A DNA stretch of 9,433 nt from Actinomycetota bacterium. Its GTDB lineage: Bacteria; Actinomycetota; Actinomycetes; Streptosporangiales; Streptosporangiaceae. The number at the start of each line of letters is the position of its first letter. The first letter of the stretch is position 1. Position numbers and translations under genes: made by a program. The notes beneath the pieces are model-generated. The model was given only the letters and a program-made list of their open reading frames with translations, did not search any database and was not told where the DNA came from. Positions 1-6,430 of this stretch are shown piece by piece. The stretch is taken from contig QGUZ01000192.1 in NCBI GenBank assembly GCA_003242605.1, forward strand, positions 1 to 9,433, given 5' to 3'.

Positions 1-975
1 CAGGTGATCCCGTGGAACTTCCCGCTGCTCATGCTCGCGTGGAAGGTCGCCCCGGCGCTCGCCTGCGGCAACACCGTGGTGCTCAAGCCCGCGGAGACCA
101 CCCCGCTCACCGCGCTGCTGTTCGCGGAGATCTGCCTGCAGGCCGAGCTGCCGCCCGGCGTGGTGAACATCATCACCGGCGCCGGGGACACCGGGGCCGC
201 GCTCGTCGCCCACCCGGGCGTGGACAAGGTCGCGTTCACCGGCTCCACCGAGGTCGGGCGGCAGATCGCCCGCCAGGTGGCGGGCACCGGCAAGCGGCTC
301 ACCCTCGAGCTCGGCGGCAAGGCCGCGAACATCGTGTTCGAGGACGCGCCGATCGACCAGGCGGTCGAGGGCGTGGTGAACGGGATCTTCTTCAACCAGG
401 GCCACGTGTGCTGCGCGGGCTCCCGGCTGCTGGTCCAGGAGTCGATCGAGGCGGAGTTCCTCGAGGCGCTCCGCCGCCGGGTCGGCACGCTGCGGCTCGG
501 CGACCCGCTCGACAAGAACACCGACATCGGCGCGATCAACTCGGCGCAGCAGCTCGCCAAGATCACCGAGCTCGCCGCGTCCGGCGAGGCCGAGGGCGCC
601 GTGCGCTGGTCGCCGGCCTGCACGCTGCCGGAGAAGGGCTACTGGTTCCCGCCGACGATCTTCACCGGCGTGGCCCAGTCGCACCGCATCGCCCGCGAGG
701 AGATCTTCGGCCCGGTGCTGTCCGTGCTCACCTTCCGCACCCCCGAGGAGGCGGTGGCGAAGGCGAACAACACCCCGTACGGCCTGTCCGCGGGCATCTG
801 GACCGAGAAGGGCTCGCGCATCCTGTGGATGGCCGAGCGGCTGCGGGCCGGGGTGGTGTGGGCGAACACCTACAACCGGTTCGACCCCACCGCGCCGTTC
901 GGGGGATACAAGGAGTCGGGGTACGGGCGCGAGGGCGGCCGCCACGGACTGGAGGCCTACCTTGACGTCACCTGA
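1..975 (+). CDS. NAD(P)-dependent aldehyde dehydrogenase, 5'-truncated
   Basis: The frame is open from base 1 and ends at TGA 973-975, giving the last 324 residues of a family usually about 480 long; the start lies upstream of the window. It oxidises an aldehyde to the acid with NAD(P)+ in the cytosol. All catalytic landmarks are present: PWNFP with the oxyanion Asn at fragment residue 6, the general base Glu 103 in LELGGK, nucleophile Cys 137 in GHVCCAGSR, the cofactor-binding Glu 234 in EEIFGPV, and the C-terminal PFGGYKESGYGREGG. The spacing Glu-Cys (34) and Cys-Glu (97) equals the family's 268/302/399 numbering. The usual Gln before Val-Cys is His here. From memory, close Streptomyces relatives sit beside deoC and a short aldehyde-dehydrogenase-like gene; the latter follows here at 1285. 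The physiological substrate (acetaldehyde would fit deoxyribose breakdown) is inference. The enzyme class is secure. Confidence 0.96.
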   Translation, partial: QVIPWNFPLLMLAWKVAPALACGNTVVLKPAETTPLTALLFAEICLQAELPPGVVNIITGAGDTGAALVAHPGVDKVAFTGSTEVGRQIARQVAGTGKRLTLELGGKAANIVFEDAPIDQAVEGVVNGIFFNQGHVCCAGSRLLVQESIEAEFLEALRRRVGTLRLGDPLDKNTDIGAINSAQQLAKITELAASGEAEGAVRWSPACTLPEKGYWFPPTIFTGVAQSHRIAREEIFGPVLSVLTFRTPEEAVAKANNTPYGLSAGIWTEKGSRILWMAERLRAGVVWANTYNRFDPTAPFGGYKESGYGREGGRHGLEAYLDVT

Positions 976-1180
976 GTGTTTCCACACCAGAAAACGCCGC
1001 TGGGTGCGGCGTGCCGTCGTCGGGGCGGGCAACGGCTACTCGCGGGTGCACCGCAGCCGCCGGTTCACGGTGCGGCGCGGCTGGTACGCCCACCGCGGCG
1101 GGGTGTGCCGCTGCGGCCAGGTGTACAAGCCCGCCCGGCCCTCCGCCGAGTCGCAGCGGATCTGGAGGGCCGATGACTAG
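962..1180 (+). CDS. Possible small basic protein with a CxC motif
   Basis: I do not recognise this 72-residue frame. It can start at TTG 962, six bases after GGAGG (951-955) and overlapping the aldehyde dehydrogenase stop, or at GTG 1004, which has no clear ribosome site. Counting codons, 65 of 72 end in G or C, and 59 of 61 from codon 12 on; the first and second codon positions are much less GC-rich, which is the pattern of real coding DNA here. The first eleven codons include rare ones (TCA, TGT, AGA, AAA), favouring the later start. The protein is rich in Arg, with an RRGWYAHRGG segment followed by CRCGQVY, half of a possible zinc-binding knuckle. It ends eight bases inside the next small frame. 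A short gene tied to the dehydrogenases is plausible; a non-coding spacer is the alternative. Confidence 0.4.
   Translation: MTSPECFHTRKRRWVRRAVVGAGNGYSRVHRSRRFTVRRGWYAHRGGVCRCGQVYKPARPSAESQRIWRADD
994..1012. other. Perfect 7-bp hairpin after the dehydrogenase stop
   Basis: ACGCCGC (994-1000) pairs with GCGGCGT (1006-1012) around a TGGGT loop, 18 bases after the stop codon at 975. A smaller GTGT/ACAC stem precedes it. No T-run follows on the plus strand; the AAAA just before would be a T-run only for minus-strand transcription, where no gene is seen. It may be a weak terminator or a structure around the start of the small frame, whose alternative GTG at 1004 lies partly in the loop. Confidence 0.35.
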
Positions 1181-1292
1181 GCCCGTCCCGCCGTCCGCCG
1201 GGCCCGGTGCGCGGCGGGTGCGCGCCGCGGCCCGCCCGGCCCGGTTCGCCGAGGGACAGGTGGTCAGGCAGAGGTGGAGGGGCGATGAGTGA
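1173..1292 (+). CDS. Possible 39-residue coupling peptide before the second dehydrogenase-like gene
   Basis: ATG 1173 follows GGAGGG (1164-1169) by three bases and overlaps the stop of the previous small frame (1178-1180). Its own stop, TGA 1290-1292, overlaps the ATG at 1285 of the dehydrogenase-like gene. Of 39 codons 35 end in G or C, but the other two positions are also GC-rich, so composition is only weak support. The peptide is Arg-, Ala- and Pro-rich and has no recognisable domain. The chained overlaps could couple translation from one dehydrogenase gene to the next. It could equally be chance in GC-rich DNA. Confidence 0.25.
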   Translation: MTRPVPPSAGPGARRVRAAARPARFAEGQVVRQRWRGDE

Positions 1293-2151
1293 GGCGCGGC
1301 GGCTCGCCGTACGCAAGACCTACAAGCTGTTCATCGGGGGAGCCTTCCCTCGATCGGAATCGGGCAGGTCCTATCCGGTGAACGACGCCAAGGGGAACTT
1401 CCTCGCCAACGCTGCGAAGGCCTCACGCAAGGACGCCCGGGACGCGGTGGTCGCGGCCCGCAAGGCCTTCCCCGGCTGGTCGGGCGCGACCGCGTACAAC
1501 CGCGGCCAGATCCTCTACCGGATCGCCGAGATGATGGAGGGCCGGCGCGCCCAGTTCATCGACGAGGTGACCGCCACCGGGCTGCCCAAGGCCGCGGCGT
1601 CGGCGCACGTGGACGCGGCGATCGACCGCTGGGTCTGGTACGCGGGCTGGTCCGACAAGATCACGGCCGTGTACGGCTCGGCCAACCCGGTCGCCGGGCC
1701 GTACTTCAACTTCTCCACCCCCGAGCCCACGGGCGTGGTGGCCGTGATCGCGCCCGCGGCCGACCCGCTGCTCGGCCTGGTCTCGGTGATCGCCCCGGTG
1801 ATCGTCACCGGCAACACCTGCGTGGTGGTCGCGGCCGAGCGGGCCCCGCTGCCCGCGATCACGCTCGCGGAGGTGCTCGCCACCTCGGACCTGCCCGGCG
1901 GGGTGGTGAACATCCTCACCGGCCTGCAGGCCGAGCTGGCCCCGCCGCTCGCCGCGCACATGGACGTCAACGCCATCGACCTCACCGGCGTCACCGACCC
2001 GGACCTGGCGCTGGCGTGCGAGCGCGAGGCGGCGGAGAACCTCAAGCGGGTCGTCCGGCCGTCGACGCCGGACTGGACCGCCGATCCGGGCGTCGAGCGG
2101 CTCAAGGCGTTCCTGGAGATCAAGACCGTCTGGCATCCGACCGGGGTCTGA
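1285..2151 (+). CDS. Short aldehyde-dehydrogenase-family protein without catalytic domain
   Basis: This 288-residue protein matches the N-terminal, cofactor-binding half of aldehyde dehydrogenases: a KTYKLFIGGAFPRSESG start, the ARDAVVAARKAFPGWS helix (about residues 50-70), the YNRGQILYRIAEMM helix, and PTGVVAVIAP followed by the GNTCVVVAAE strand and SDLPGGVVNILTG. At the place of PWNFP it has PAADP, so the oxyanion Asn is Ala 159. It then ends with an EIKTVWHPTG tail and has neither the LELGGK glutamate nor the catalytic cysteine region. ATG 1285 is chosen because GGAGG lies at 1276-1280 and family-like sequence begins at once. I recall Streptomyces proteins of the same length and the same tail beside a full dehydrogenase, so this is a conserved short form and not a local deletion. 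A structural or regulatory partner of the upstream enzyme is the likeliest role, but that is inference. Confidence 0.92.
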   Translation: MSEARRLAVRKTYKLFIGGAFPRSESGRSYPVNDAKGNFLANAAKASRKDARDAVVAARKAFPGWSGATAYNRGQILYRIAEMMEGRRAQFIDEVTATGLPKAAASAHVDAAIDRWVWYAGWSDKITAVYGSANPVAGPYFNFSTPEPTGVVAVIAPAADPLLGLVSVIAPVIVTGNTCVVVAAERAPLPAITLAEVLATSDLPGGVVNILTGLQAELAPPLAAHMDVNAIDLTGVTDPDLALACEREAAENLKRVVRPSTPDWTADPGVERLKAFLEIKTVWHPTGV

Positions 2152-2174
2152 TCCGCCCGGCCGTTTCGCGTGGC

Positions 2175-2204
2175 GCCTGGCCGTCCGGCGACGGGCGGCC
2201 AGGC
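2175..2204. terminator. Strong hairpin between convergent genes
   Basis: GCCTGGCCGTCC (2175-2186) pairs with GGGCGGCCAGGC (2193-2204), twelve base pairs with one G-T wobble and a six-base loop. It begins 23 bases after the stop at 2151 and lies before the end of the converging minus-strand gene at 2237. No T-run follows, as is common for actinomycete terminators. Nearly the same arms recur at 5335-5364. Confidence 0.7.
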
Positions 2205-2208
2205 CCGC

Positions 2209-2228
2209 CGCGCCGTGCGATCGGCGCG
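2209..2228. terminator. Second hairpin between convergent genes
   Basis: CGCGCCG (2209-2215) pairs with CGGCGCG (2222-2228) around TGCGAT. It lies only eight bases from the stop of the minus-strand gene ending at 2237, so it probably serves that gene, while the larger hairpin beside it serves the plus-strand operon. There is no T-run. Confidence 0.5.
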
Positions 2229-2236
2229 CCGCCGGG

Positions 2237-2836
2237 TCACAGGCTGTCCCAGCCGTGCCACGCCCACCAGTCCGAGGTGAACCGGAAGTAGGCGTGGTCC
2301 TCGTTGCCGGCCGGCGGTGGCCGGTCACCGGGCAGCCAGGCGAAACCCCGGCCTTCGGACCGCACCAGGCCGAGGTTCACCGGCACGTCGAGGTCGCGGA
2401 TCCCGACGATGGCCCCGCCCTCGATGGGTACGGCCCAGCAGGTGCGGTAGAGGCCGAGCCGGCGGCATCCCTCGCTCTGCGTCCCCGCGGCGACGGTCTG
2501 CGCGTGTGCGCGCAGGCTCGACTCGCTGAGGGCGAACCGCGCCAGCCGAGGGCCGTCCCACACGACCGCGGTCAGCAGGGCGAGGAACACCAGCGGCGGC
2601 ACCGCCCACCGGGCCGCGCGCCGCCGTATCGCCGCCGGTCCGGTCAGCTTGAGCGCCGCGATCAGGCGGGCGAGCCAGTAGCCGATCAGCATCCCCCAGA
2701 TGGGGAGGACGAAGGGGATGAAATCGCCCCACCACAGCGGCGTGCCGGCCGCGTAGAGGCTGATCAGGGCGGCCGCGATGAGCAGCGCGAAGTACCAGCG
2801 GGAGAGGGGCCGCCCGGCCCGGTGTGCGGCTTTCAC
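2237..2836 (-). CDS. Three-helix membrane protein of unknown function
   Basis: From GTG 2836 the protein has 199 residues. A short basic N-terminus precedes hydrophobic helices at about residues 15-31, 40-60 and 77-93. The remaining 105 residues are soluble and probably outside the membrane, with a CX8C pair (Cys 124 and Cys 133 around RRLGLYRT) that could form a disulfide, then an IRDLDVPVNLG segment, a GFAWLPGD turn and a Trp-rich end (DWWAWHGW). The CRRLGLY and GFAWLP pieces recall tail domains I have seen in other actinomycete membrane proteins, but I know no function. GTG 2836 was chosen because hydrophobic sequence follows and upstream codon use is poor; the ribosome site is weak, and GTG 2887 or so is an alternative. 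It lies 71 bases downstream of the 757-residue membrane protein on the same strand and is probably cotranscribed. Confidence 0.75.
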   Translation of the reverse strand: MKAAHRAGRPLSRWYFALLIAAALISLYAAGTPLWWGDFIPFVLPIWGMLIGYWLARLIAALKLTGPAAIRRRAARWAVPPLVFLALLTAVVWDGPRLARFALSESSLRAHAQTVAAGTQSEGCRRLGLYRTCWAVPIEGGAIVGIRDLDVPVNLGLVRSEGRGFAWLPGDRPPPAGNEDHAYFRFTSDWWAWHGWDSL

Positions 2837-2907
2837 CCCCGAATGATCTCGATCGGGCCCGCCGGGCGGGAACGGTGTGGCCCGCACCGGCCATCGCCGT
2901 ACCGTGG

Positions 2908-5181
2908 TCAGCTGCGGGACCGCTGCCGATAGGTGACGAGCCTGTCGCCCGGCCCCGGGTAGGCCATGATCAGCAGGCGCTGCGTGCCGCGCGGGTCGCC
3001 TTTCCGGCGCAGCCACGCGTAGTGCACGCGGATGCGGTAGTGCCCCTTGCGCCTGTTGAGCGATATGTCGGGCAGTCTGGTGCCGCTCACCACGTCCGCG
3101 AAGGTCATCCGGCCGGTCGGGCTGTGATAGCCGACCTCGACCACCTCGTGCCAGCCCTTGACCGCTACGGGCGGGCGGCGCGCGTACGTCTCCAGCGTGA
3201 CGCAGACGCGGGCCTCGGGGCTCACGTGCAGGTGCAGGTGGCCGGGCCCTCCGGTGACCAGGCCGTCCTGCTGGTAGCGGTCGTCACCGGCGTTCGCCGG
3301 GGCATCCTCGAACAGGTCCAGGCCCGCCTCGAACCACTGCGGCTCGCTGAGCCGGATCGCCCTGACCGGCCTGATGCGGGGGCGGTGGCGTGGCATGGCG
3401 GCGCACTTACGCCGCTCCTCCGCCTCGAGCCGCTTGAGCTCACGCTCGTGTGCGGCGCGTTCGGCTCGCACCGTCGCGTCGGCGGCCGGGCAGATCCCGG
3501 CGAGCACCCCGCGCAGCTCGCGGACGTCCACCCCGTGCACCGACCGGATGCGGGCCAGCTCGCGCGGGTCGCCGCGGGTGTAGACGTCGCACAGGCGCCG
3601 CCCGTAGGCGAGCACCGCCGGGTCCGGCGCGGTGCCGGCCACTCCGAGCAGCCCGTAGGCGCGTACGGTGCAGATGAAGCCGCGGGCGCCGGCCGGCCCG
3701 TCGCGGCCCGTCTCGGGGCCCTGACGCTCGGGCGCGCAGTCCTCCACCGTGGTGACGGGCCCGCGCACGTGGTCGGCGGCGGGCAGGAGGCACAGGGCGG
3801 TGAGCGCCCCGGCCGCCCCCGCCGGCACGCGGCGCCGCGGGCGGGCGGCGGGCGGCTTGAGGTACAGCAGGTACAGCGCGAAGGCGGATGCGGCCAGCGC
3901 GGCGCTGTACCACAGCGGCGAGATCCCGGACTGCGGCTCGCCGTACCGATTCGGGGGGAACAACCCGTGCGGGTAGAGACGCAGCGTCTCGGCGGGCTCG
4001 TGGATCGGCTGCCGGCCCAGGTCGGACTCCGTGGTGACCACCGTGACGAACCCGGCCGCGGTGGCGAGGAGCAGGGCCAGGACGGTGCCGCGCAGCAGCC
4101 GCTCGGACCTGCGCACCACCGCGGCCAGCACCAGCAGCGCCGGGGCGCCGACGCCGACGAGCAGGTCCACGGCCTGCCACAGCAGGTAGACCGGCGGGCC
4201 GACGAAGTCGCGGAAGAAGCCGGTCACCGCGCCGCGCGGGCCGATCCAGGCCGGCATGCCCTGGGCGAGGTTGACGGCCGCGGGGAGAAGCGGCGGCACC
4301 ACCGCCGGTGCGGCGAGCGGCCAGGGCCGCCGCGCCGCCCGCGCGGGGACGGCCATCGGGTACGGCCGGCCGGGCGGGCCCGCCAGCTCGTGCGCGGAGC
4401 GGGCCGCCCACACGAGCCCGAAGACGCTCAGCACGTCAATGATCAACAGCCACAGGGCGATCGGACTGATCTCGCTGCCGGACGAGACCCACGCGACGCC
4501 GTACGCGGGCGACAGGAACACCAGCGACGCCGCGACCGCGCCGGCCCGCACGGTGCCCCGGCTCCACCGGGGATCCCTGGCCTGACCGGCGAGCACCGGG
4601 ACCAGCCAGGCCAGGTGGAGCAGGATGCCCGGCGGCAGCCGATCGAGGAGGTCTGGCAGCTCGACCGCCCCCAGGACGGAGGCCACCGAGGAGGCCACGT
4701 CGAGGGCGGCCTTCGCCGTTCCCGCCGCGAGGGCGAGGATTCGCAGCCACCGGGGGAGGACGCCGGCGAGGACCGCGAAGAACAGCCACACCACGGCGAG
4801 CTGGACCAGGTGGCCGGGCAGGGCGAGCCACCACCACTCGTGGGCGATCGGCAGGCGGAAGATCAGGGCGAAGGCGACGCTCAGATACAGGGCGGCCCGC
4901 AGCGGTCCGGCCGCCCCGCCGCCGGCGCTCGGCTCCCCGGCCCGCCTGCCGCGCAGCACCTGCCAGTAGGCCCAGCCCTGCAGCGCCCCGCCCGCCACCA
5001 GCAGGAACTCCACCCAGGTGGTGGTGGCGGGGACGGCCGGGTCCGCCCAGGGGCCGACGACGAGCCGCCGCAGCAGCGTGGGGTCGCCGGTGACCAGCGC
5101 GACGACACCGGCCGCCACGACCACGGCCGCGTATCCGACGGCGAGCGCCGCCGCGATCCGGCCGAAACGGTAGCGTCGCAC
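2908..5181 (-). CDS. Large polytopic membrane protein with soluble C-terminal region
   Basis: This gene encodes 757 residues of unknown function. Residues 1 to about 475 carry around 13 hydrophobic helices, with no transporter, glycosyltransferase or protease motif that I recognise. Then come about 280 soluble residues: a Cys-containing helical part (Cys near EDCAP, FICTVR, RRLCDVY and AGICPA), a charged helix with ERELKRLEAEERRK near residue 580, and a final beta-rich part from about 630 containing DGLVTGGPG, GWHEVVEVGYHSPTGRM, LPDI and YRIRVHYAW. That last pattern resembles a small stand-alone actinomycete protein type I remember as uncharacterised; here it is fused to a membrane protein. 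GTG 5181 is preferred because CGAGGA lies five to six bases upstream and codon use improves there; GTG 5232 would add 17 residues but lacks a ribosome site. A 199-residue membrane gene follows. The reading frame is certain, the role is not. Confidence 0.85.
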   Translation of the reverse strand: MRRYRFGRIAAALAVGYAAVVVAAGVVALVTGDPTLLRRLVVGPWADPAVPATTTWVEFLLVAGGALQGWAYWQVLRGRRAGEPSAGGGAAGPLRAALYLSVAFALIFRLPIAHEWWWLALPGHLVQLAVVWLFFAVLAGVLPRWLRILALAAGTAKAALDVASSVASVLGAVELPDLLDRLPPGILLHLAWLVPVLAGQARDPRWSRGTVRAGAVAASLVFLSPAYGVAWVSSGSEISPIALWLLIIDVLSVFGLVWAARSAHELAGPPGRPYPMAVPARAARRPWPLAAPAVVPPLLPAAVNLAQGMPAWIGPRGAVTGFFRDFVGPPVYLLWQAVDLLVGVGAPALLVLAAVVRRSERLLRGTVLALLLATAAGFVTVVTTESDLGRQPIHEPAETLRLYPHGLFPPNRYGEPQSGISPLWYSAALAASAFALYLLYLKPPAARPRRRVPAGAAGALTALCLLPAADHVRGPVTTVEDCAPERQGPETGRDGPAGARGFICTVRAYGLLGVAGTAPDPAVLAYGRRLCDVYTRGDPRELARIRSVHGVDVRELRGVLAGICPAADATVRAERAAHERELKRLEAEERRKCAAMPRHRPRIRPVRAIRLSEPQWFEAGLDLFEDAPANAGDDRYQQDGLVTGGPGHLHLHVSPEARVCVTLETYARRPPVAVKGWHEVVEVGYHSPTGRMTFADVVSGTRLPDISLNRRKGHYRIRVHYAWLRRKGDPRGTQRLLIMAYPGPGDRLVTYRQRSRS

Positions 5182-5269
5182 GGAATCCTCGGAGAACGGC
5201 CGATCTCGACGGAACAGCGGCGTTGATCCCACCGGTGGGCGCCGTATGTCCCGGCAGTGATATCCGAAG

Positions 5270-5285
5270 GAACCTTACTGGGTTC
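5270..5285. promoter_or_regulatory. Dyad GAACC-N6-GGTTC upstream of the large membrane gene
   Basis: A perfect five-base dyad with a six-base centre lies about 90 bases before GTG 5181, in a locally AT-richer stretch. On the minus strand it overlaps TAAGGT, a possible -10 hexamer, but no good -35 sits at the right distance. It could be an operator; one small dyad can arise by chance. Confidence 0.25.
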
Positions 5286-5334
5286 GTGATCTACGAATCG
5301 TCGCGTCGAATCACCCTTCGGCAACGAGAACGAC

Positions 5335-5364
5335 GCCTGGCCGCCCGCCACTGAGCGGCCAGGC
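5335..5364. terminator. Ten-bp perfect hairpin downstream of the ABC operon
   Basis: GCCTGGCCGC (5335-5344) pairs with GCGGCCAGGC (5355-5364) around a ten-base loop. It lies between two minus-strand units, about 355 bases past the ATPase stop, and no T-run follows on either strand. The first nine bases of the arm are identical to the terminator at 2175-2204, which supports its reading as a terminator. Confidence 0.55.
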
Positions 5365-5719
5365 ATGCATCCGTCGGCGTACCGGACTGTGAGTCACCAA
5401 GCGATACGGCGACCGGCGAACCGGATCGACAGGTCGCGCCTCCGCGGACGAGACCGCCGATGTCCCAATCCTCGACGGCGACCACGCAAGGGCCTTTCGT
5501 GGCCCTGTCACCATCGACCGGTACGGAAAGTGCCGGAACTCCCGGTCACCGGAATTCGGAGAAGGCAACGGCCGGCCGTTGTCACGCGTGCGATGACGTG
5601 CGACTTCGCGGCCATGCGAACCGGCGGAGTCCGGGCCCGTCATGGCCACGCGTCCGGCGGCGGTGGCGATCACGCATCCTTGTGCGTCGGATGCCATGTC
5701 GCTTGGCACTCACGCACCA

Positions 5720-6430
5720 TCACCGCACGTCGGACCCTGCCTGCTCGAGCAGGCGGAAGAAACCCTCTTCGAGGTCGCCGTCCACGGCGAGGCCGTGCAG
5801 CGGGCCCTCGTACGCGGTCCGACCGGCCACCAGCACACCGACCTGATCACAGACCTGCGAGACCTCCGCCAGCTGGTGACTGGAGATCATGACGGTGGTG
5901 CCGGTCTCGGCGAGCGAACGTAACGTGGCCCGCATATCCCTGATCCCGACCGGATCGAGCCCGTTCATCGGCTCGTCGAGCACGACCAGCCGGGGTCGGC
6001 CGAGCAGCGCGATGGCGATGCCGAGCCGCCACCGCATGCCGAGGGAGTACTTCGCGACCTTGCGGGACCTCACCTCGGTGAGCTTCACCAGCTCCAGCAC
6101 CTCGTCGATGCGGCGCTGCGGCACCCCGCGCAGCCGGGCATGGATCCGCAGGTGGGCGACCGCGTCGAGATGCGCCCACAGGCCCGGCGACTCGAGCAGC
6201 GCTCCGACCTGGGTCAGCAGCCGCCGTTCGAGGGGCCGCCCGAAGAGGTGGATCCGGCCCGAGTTCGGGCGCCGCAGCCCGGCGACCGACTTCATCAGGG
6301 TGGTCTTGCCTGCGCCGTTCGGACCGAGCAGGCCGTAGAGGGAACCCTCCGGCACGGTGAGGTTCGCGCCGTCGAGCGCGCGGAAACCGTCGTAGTGCTT
6401 GTGCAGATCCCTGATCTCCAGCGCCGCCAC
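5720..6430 (-). CDS. ABC transporter ATP-binding protein, BcrA/lantibiotic-protection type
   Basis: A complete 236-residue nucleotide-binding subunit that drives the adjacent permease from the cytosol. Visible motifs are Walker A GPNGAGKTT (residues 36-44), a signature loop YSLGMRWRLGIA (128-139), Walker B LVVLDE (148-153) with the D-loop GLDP, and the switch His 185 in SSHQ. At the Q-loop position the protein has Glu 80 in ALLESPGLW; replacement of Gln by Glu (E-loop) is known from the NisF/NukF-like lantibiotic immunity ATPases, and the SLGMR signature fits the same BcrA-like group. The start is GTG 6430, immediately after the permease stop (6431-6433), with AAGGAG at 6437-6442 inside the permease gene, so translation is coupled. 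Exported substrates in this group are often antibiotics, peptides or lipids; the substrate here is unknown. The subfamily call is moderately sure, the ATPase call very sure. Confidence 0.95.
   Translation of the reverse strand: MAALEIRDLHKHYDGFRALDGANLTVPEGSLYGLLGPNGAGKTTLMKSVAGLRRPNSGRIHLFGRPLERRLLTQVGALLESPGLWAHLDAVAHLRIHARLRGVPQRRIDEVLELVKLTEVRSRKVAKYSLGMRWRLGIAIALLGRPRLVVLDEPMNGLDPVGIRDMRATLRSLAETGTTVMISSHQLAEVSQVCDQVGVLVAGRTAYEGPLHGLAVDGDLEEGFFRLLEQAGSDVR

Larger units (their letters stand above)
5182..5719. other. Non-coding gap between two minus-strand transcription units
   Basis: I see no believable gene here. Open frames on both strands lack the strong G/C third-position bias of the neighbours and resemble no family. 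The left end holds the 5' region of the large membrane gene, including the GAACC/GGTTC dyad. The right part is downstream of the ABC operon and holds several hairpins: 5335-5364, AGGGCC/GGCCCT at 5489-5506, CCGGTAC/GTGCCGG at 5518-5536 (one G-T pair) and GCATCC/GGATGC at 5674-5694. Confidence 0.6.

Noticed and set aside
12..965. A long second-frame reading of the first dehydrogenase gene
   Set aside because: It is a shadow rich in Arg, Ala and Gly; the true frame holds every catalytic motif.
2824..5226. An 800-codon open frame on the plus strand
   Set aside because: It lies opposite the 757-residue membrane gene. Its translation is a low-complexity Arg/Gly/Asp/His mix with no domain, typical of the antisense of GC-rich coding DNA.
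5311..5892. Overlapping frames on both strands of the gap after the ABC operon
   Set aside because: They lack codon bias and domains, and the right part overlaps the end of the ATPase gene. I looked for a small antitoxin-like or DUF397-like gene and found none.
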